A stretch of DNA of 64,000 nt, from NCBI GenBank assembly GCA_034670025.1, contig JAXMOE010000003.1:186001-250000 (forward strand), read 5' to 3'. This document shows, in pieces, positions 59,631-64,000 of this stretch (position 1 is the first letter of the stretch; the number at the start of each line of letters is the position of its first letter). The notes under the pieces are model-generated. The model was not told the origin of the DNA, searched no databases, and worked only from the letters and a program-made list of their open reading frames with translations. Both the position numbers and the translations under genes were made by a program. This stretch comes from PGYR01 sp034670025 (GTDB taxonomy: Bacteria; Bacteroidota; Ignavibacteria; Kapaibacteriales; UBA2268).

Positions 59631-62276
59631 ATGAATAAATTATACTTCCTTAGCAAGTATATACTAATTGTGGGAATATTGACGCTAACACAAACTGCGT
59701 TGTTTTCTGCACCACCTACACAACTATTGCCACAAAATGGTGATGACTGTGTTAGCAAAGATGCTGTTTTCGAATGGACTACAGTCCCTAATGCATCAAA
59801 CTATATGTATATAATTTCAGAATCAGTTGATTTTTCTGACACTTTAGAAAAAGATTTAGAATATCCGAGTACAACCTTTGCATTCAATTTGCCAGCGGAT
59901 AGTAAGACATATTATTGGAAAGTTGGTGTACAAGTTATTGGCGAACCGGACGAGTGGTCGGAATCGTTTACATTTACTACTACCAAGCCAGCACCTGTTC
60001 AACTATCACCTACTGATATGCTCACTTGTCAAGCATTTGAGCAGGAATTTAGTTGGAACTCTATAGAGAATGGGACAAAGTACAAACTTCAAATTTCCAA
60101 ATCAGTCAACTTCTCAAGTGTTGTTATTGATACTACTATATCTGAAACTTCAATAACTTTAACTATGGACACACACTTCCAGAATTATTATTGGAGAGTG
60201 AAAGGTTTTGAAGTAACTTGTGGAACTGATTGGTCTAACGTCAATCAATTTCAAACAATTGTTGGCCCTCCAACTATGCAATCACCAGCAGATAATGCTA
60301 ATGGATTAGCACTAGAAGTTTTATTAGAGTGGCCACAAACACCTGGAGCTAACAACTATGAATTACAAGTATCTGATGACGCTGAATTCAATAATTTGTT
60401 AGTGGACGAAGTTAACTTACAACAAGAATCTTTTGTTTTCAATGCTCCTAACAGGAATACAGAATACTTCTGGCGATTGAGAACTGTTGGCCAAAACTGT
60501 ACTTCAGTTTGGGCTGAAGCATTTTCATTCAAAACTGCGATACAAGCAGTGACATTAGTTTCTCCACAAGAAGAAGAAACATGTATAACTATAAATGCAG
60601 AATTCGAATGGGAGAGCTTACCCAATGTTACTACTTATGAAATTGAAGTTTCTTCAACAATAGGTTTTGCACAAGCAAATATACTTTACAACAATCCTGA
60701 AGTTAATGGTAACACTGTCATTGGAGATGTACAAAACGGTACTTCTACACTTTATTGGAGAGTTAGAGCAAACGAACCAGACAACAAAGGTCTTTGGTCA
60801 GAAATCGGTAGTTTTATAACTACTGGCGAATCTCCACTTCCTTTTTATCCGGATATAAATCAAGTTGAAATTCCTCGTGGTCTTACTTTTGAATGGAACC
60901 CTGATGGAGCTGCTGTTCACTTTCATCTTCAAGTTGCAACTGACTCGAATTTCACTAATTTAGAGGTTGACTCAAATAACCTAAATGATACTAAGCTTAA
61001 CATAGTTCTTGACAATTATAACACAATGTATTATTACAGAATCAAAACATTCTATAACGGTTGTTATAGTGATTGGTCAGTGGTTTTCAATTTCACAACA
61101 ATACAAGGATACCCAAATTTATTAAGTCCTACAGATCAAGCTGATAATATCAAAACTGACGCATTTTTAGAGTGGTCATTGGTTAACACTGCTAAAACTT
61201 ATGATTTCAGAATTTCTGAAAATCCAGATATGTCCGAAAGCAAAGGACAAAATGGATTAACTAATATCAATTATTTAGTAAAAGATTTGAAGCCATTCAC
61301 TACTTACTACTGGTATGTAAGAACTAACGACCAATGGGGTACTTCTCCGTGGTCACCCGTTTCTTTATTCACTACCGGTGAAGGCTTTACTGATAGACCT
61401 TCGTTAATTTCACCAGAAAATGGCACTATAATGGTTCCTACCGAAGGTGCAATGATTTGGGATTCATCAGAAAATGCAACCAGCTACACACTTCAAATTG
61501 CAACGAATAGAAACTTCATGGGTGAAATACAAGAGATTACAAACATAGAAGGAACAATATACAACTATACAGAATACGATAACTTTACTGAATACTGGTT
61601 CAGAGTTGCTGCTGTTAACCCAACTACAACTTCTGACTTTTCGGCTCCTAATAAATTTAGAACTATCGCCGCTATTCCTACTGAAAAAGCAACAGCTGTT
61701 AGCCCTGAAGATGGAGCTACTGGCGTTGATTACTTTAAAGCAACTTTGGAATGGACTTTTGTCCCAAATACTGATGTCGGTTTATCTAGCGAATCTGGCT
61801 ATGAGCTGCTAATTAGTACAACTGATGATTTCAGTGATACCACTTTCTACTTTGAAAAAGTATATGATGAAGAAAGATTCTTCGACAATCTATTGGACTT
61901 TAGCACTACTTACTTCTGGAAAGTTCGTGGTTGGAACGAAGCAGGATTCGGACCTTGGTCTGACGCTTTCTCGTTCACTACTGACCCGCAAACTTCTGTA
62001 GCTGTCGGTAATAGCTCTGACTTTGGTACAGTAGTAGTCCCTAATCCAATTGACGACAGAGCTGAACTAAGATTCAATTTAGACAAACTAGCCACTGCGA
62101 ACTTGACTATAGTTGATCAATTAGGTAATGTAGTAATGGAAATAAGAAACATAGAAACTAATACTAACACTAATACAATACCTCTTAACTTAAGCGGTGT
62201 GGCTTCTGGCTCATACTTGTTCAACCTTCAGGTTGGCGACAAGTACCAAGTTGGAAAAATTATAATTAGTAGATAA
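59631..62276 (+). CDS. Fibronectin-III-like repeat surface protein with T9SS sorting tail
   Basis: An 881-residue exported protein. After a signal peptide (about 1-24) come eight modules of 85-105 residues. Each starts with a Pro-rich turn such as QLSPTDMLTC, has a W near residue 20 (EFSW), a YxLQ(V/I)S strand, and a tyrosine corner like YYWRVR before FTT. The tail (VVVPNPIDDRAELRFNL, then GVASGSYLFNLQVGD) is T9SS type A. Such FN3 arrays are usually adhesins or carriers for enzymes, and no enzyme domain is present here. GGAG lies before the ATG, and a terminator follows at 62300-62334. Confidence 0.88.
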   Translation: MNKLYFLSKYILIVGILTLTQTALFSAPPTQLLPQNGDDCVSKDAVFEWTTVPNASNYMYIISESVDFSDTLEKDLEYPSTTFAFNLPADSKTYYWKVGVQVIGEPDEWSESFTFTTTKPAPVQLSPTDMLTCQAFEQEFSWNSIENGTKYKLQISKSVNFSSVVIDTTISETSITLTMDTHFQNYYWRVKGFEVTCGTDWSNVNQFQTIVGPPTMQSPADNANGLALEVLLEWPQTPGANNYELQVSDDAEFNNLLVDEVNLQQESFVFNAPNRNTEYFWRLRTVGQNCTSVWAEAFSFKTAIQAVTLVSPQEEETCITINAEFEWESLPNVTTYEIEVSSTIGFAQANILYNNPEVNGNTVIGDVQNGTSTLYWRVRANEPDNKGLWSEIGSFITTGESPLPFYPDINQVEIPRGLTFEWNPDGAAVHFHLQVATDSNFTNLEVDSNNLNDTKLNIVLDNYNTMYYYRIKTFYNGCYSDWSVVFNFTTIQGYPNLLSPTDQADNIKTDAFLEWSLVNTAKTYDFRISENPDMSESKGQNGLTNINYLVKDLKPFTTYYWYVRTNDQWGTSPWSPVSLFTTGEGFTDRPSLISPENGTIMVPTEGAMIWDSSENATSYTLQIATNRNFMGEIQEITNIEGTIYNYTEYDNFTEYWFRVAAVNPTTTSDFSAPNKFRTIAAIPTEKATAVSPEDGATGVDYFKATLEWTFVPNTDVGLSSESGYELLISTTDDFSDTTFYFEKVYDEERFFDNLLDFSTTYFWKVRGWNEAGFGPWSDAFSFTTDPQTSVAVGNSSDFGTVVVPNPIDDRAELRFNLDKLATANLTIVDQLGNVVMEIRNIETNTNTNTIPLNLSGVASGSYLFNLQVGDKYQVGKIIISR

Positions 62277-62299
62277 TCAGTTTTTTTGATAACTTAAAG

Positions 62300-62334
62300 G
62301 CGATTATAATTCCGATTATGATCGCTTTTTTTTT
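62300..62334 (+). terminator. Rho-independent terminator
   Basis: GCGATTATAAT (62300-62310) pairs with ATTATGATCGC (62315-62325), with one mismatch and a four-base loop, then nine T. Confidence 0.9.
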
Positions 62335-62363
62335 GACTAAAATAAACCCAAAAATAACAAGAC

Positions 62364-63995
62364 ATGAAAAATATAACTTTAGCTATACTTATAGCACTAA
62401 TCGGATATACTTCTTCCCACGCTTGTACTAACTTATTAGTAAGCAAAGGGGCAACAGCTGATGGCTCGACAATGATTACTTATGCAGCAGACGCTGGTGG
62501 ATTTATGGAGCGATTGTTCTATTTACCAGAAACAACCCACCCAGACGACGCTATGTTAGAAGTCCACGATTGGGACACTGGTAAGTACCTTGGAGACATT
62601 AAGCAAGCCAAACACACTTATAGAGTAGTTGGCAATATGAATCAGCACCAACTAACAATTGGCGAAACTACATTTTCAGGCCTTACAGACTACAGAGATA
62701 CAACTGGCATCATAGACTATGGCTCACTGATGAGAATTACGCTGCAAAGAGCAAAAACAGCCAGAGAAGCTATTAGAGTAATAGATGAACTAACATCAGA
62801 ATACGGTTACTACAGCACGGGCGAATCATTCTCTATAGCTGACCCAAATGAAGTTTGGATAATGGATATGCACCCAAAAGGCGTTGGCAACAAAGGAATA
62901 GTATGGGTAGCACGCAAAATACCAGATGGATACATTGCTGCACACGCTAACCAATCAAGAATTAGAAAAATTATAAAAAATGACCCAGAAAACTGCCTTT
63001 ACTCTGATGACGTTATTAGTTTTGCAAAATCAGAAGGAATTGCAAAAGAGCACAATGGCGAGTTTAGCTTTGCTGACACTTACAACCCTCTTGACCCAGG
63101 CGGAGTGCTATACTGCGAAGGTAGAGTTTGGAGATTTTACGATTTGGCAGCACCCAGCCAGGATTTATCAGAAGATTACTGGAGAGCTGTAGAAGGAGCT
63201 GAGCCATATCCCCTATTTATCAAGCCAGACAAGAAAATTGAAGTGAAAGACCTGCAAACTTGGATGCGTGATCACTTTGAAGGCACGGATTATGACATGA
63301 CAAAAGGATTAGCCGCTGGGCCTTATGGTTGCCCTTACAGATGGAAAAATCTATCTTGGAAATTAGACAGCGACACTACTCAAAAATTCGGATGGGAAAG
63401 ACCAATATCTACTCAACAAACAGCTTGGTCTTATGTAGCACAAATGAGAAGCCACTTACCTGACGAAATTGGTGGCGTACTTTGGTACGGAGTTGATGAC
63501 GCAGCTACAAGCTGTTATGTGCCTCTATACAGTTCATTGCAATCATCCCCAAATCCCTACACTGTAGGTAGTATCAAAGATTTCTCGTGGGATTCAATGT
63601 TTTGGGTATTCAACTTAGTAGCAAACAAAGCTTACACTATGTATAGCTATATATCAAAAGATATTAAAGAAGTGCAACAAGATTACGAAAACAAGTTTCT
63701 GTCATACCAACCACAATTAGAAAAAGCAGCTCAAGGGCTTTATAAAACTGACCCAGATTTAGCTGCCAATTTCCTATCCGATTATAGCATTTCTAACGCT
63801 GAAAGAGTACACAACGAGTGGAAATCTCTTTGGGAATACTTAGTAGTGAAATACAATGACCGCTACGTGAACGACGTTACCAAAAGCGAAGGCCGCGCCC
63901 CCGAAGGTGTTGGCTATGAACAAAAGTTCTTGGAGCAAGTAGTAAAAGAAAGACCCGGCTATTATGACGTAAAATGGAAGAAAAACAGCAATTAA
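62364..63995 (+). CDS. C69 family (U34) dipeptidase
   Basis: A 543-residue secreted dipeptidase of the Ntn-hydrolase type, as in PepDA. A signal peptide of 20 residues ends at SSHA, and Cys21 starts the mature enzyme and is the expected nucleophile (ACTNLLVSKGATADGS). Signal cleavage would therefore expose the catalytic Cys. The GESFSIADPNEVWIMDM strand and IAAHANQSRI follow the family order, and the C-terminal part is intact. It cuts dipeptides of broad specificity. Monocistronic, right after the terminator of the FN3 gene. The stop is at 63993-63995, five bases before the window ends. Confidence 0.93.
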   Translation: MKNITLAILIALIGYTSSHACTNLLVSKGATADGSTMITYAADAGGFMERLFYLPETTHPDDAMLEVHDWDTGKYLGDIKQAKHTYRVVGNMNQHQLTIGETTFSGLTDYRDTTGIIDYGSLMRITLQRAKTAREAIRVIDELTSEYGYYSTGESFSIADPNEVWIMDMHPKGVGNKGIVWVARKIPDGYIAAHANQSRIRKIIKNDPENCLYSDDVISFAKSEGIAKEHNGEFSFADTYNPLDPGGVLYCEGRVWRFYDLAAPSQDLSEDYWRAVEGAEPYPLFIKPDKKIEVKDLQTWMRDHFEGTDYDMTKGLAAGPYGCPYRWKNLSWKLDSDTTQKFGWERPISTQQTAWSYVAQMRSHLPDEIGGVLWYGVDDAATSCYVPLYSSLQSSPNPYTVGSIKDFSWDSMFWVFNLVANKAYTMYSYISKDIKEVQQDYENKFLSYQPQLEKAAQGLYKTDPDLAANFLSDYSISNAERVHNEWKSLWEYLVVKYNDRYVNDVTKSEGRAPEGVGYEQKFLEQVVKERPGYYDVKWKKNSN

Positions 63996-64000
63996 TTATA

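Noticed and set aside
62364..62430. C69 dipeptidase read as a lipoprotein because Cys follows the signal peptide
   Set aside because: The residues before Cys21 (S-H-A) do not fit a lipobox, and an N-terminal Cys is the expected Ntn nucleophile of this family.
97..64000. T9SS machinery genes (PorV, GldN, SprA and others)
   Set aside because: None was recognised; only cargo with sorting tails is present.

Overview
The window reads as AT-rich chromosome from a member of the Bacteroidota/Chlorobi/Ignavibacteria/Kapabacteria (FCB) assemblage. Three things seen in the sequence point there. Seven large exported proteins end in type IX secretion (T9SS) type A C-terminal sorting domains. Many genes are preceded by the Bacteroidota-type promoter TTTG-N20-TAnnTTTG. 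Two proteins carry the IgGFc-binding-type N-terminal domain and one carries a GWxTD domain. A Kapabacteria-like source is my best guess, but no rRNA marker is present to settle it. No rRNA, tRNA, CRISPR array, insertion sequence or intact prophage was found. Start codons include ATG, GTG and TTG, and Shine-Dalgarno sites (AGGAG) are visible before several genes.

Layout. 0.1-1.5 kb: an isolated phage-type terminase large subunit. 1.5-6.2 kb (minus): a tight five-gene operon ychF - small thiamine-binding-like protein - rmuC - glutamine amidotransferase - glycosyltransferase. 6.3-7.8 kb: a membrane histidine kinase without a partner regulator. 7.8-11 kb (plus): nadC, ferritin, smpB, tyrS and a doubtful small ORF. 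11.1-12.8 kb: a lipoprotein, a TlpA-like thioredoxin and rplS. 13-15.9 kb: purN, two small envelope proteins, a block of intergenic palindromic repeats, and the threonylcarbamoyl-AMP synthase gene. 15.9-20.4 kb (minus): an operon of DJ-1 family protein, patatin with outer-membrane barrel, membrane-anchored rhodanese and a sigma-54 activator. 20.5-25.5 kb: a 12-repeat TPR protein, a BadF/BcrA-type sugar kinase, a DUF3108 protein and a CtpA protease.

25.5-36.5 kb mixes surface and housekeeping genes: two IgGFc-binding-type T9SS proteins, a TrmH family methyltransferase, an MqnA-like protein, thiamine pyrophosphokinase, free methionine-R-sulfoxide reductase, an HMA protein with a cysteine-rich tail, a YCF48-like T9SS protein, a 57-residue membrane protein, and a parDE module with a palindrome inside its promoter. 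36.6-38.1 kb is an aldehyde dehydrogenase.

38.3-62.3 kb is dominated by the cell surface. It holds a DUF11 protein, a lipoprotein and a 1130-residue T9SS protein in a row. Next come a GNAT-type acetyltransferase, a 2056-residue repetitive protein co-transcribed with a small T9SS protein, an RsmB-like methyltransferase, an exonuclease with a decayed GIY-YIG domain, a GWxTD protein overlapping ispD, and an eight-repeat fibronectin-III-like T9SS protein. A C69 dipeptidase closes the window. The T9SS cargo must rely on a secretion machine encoded elsewhere, because no Por/Gld/Spr component is here.
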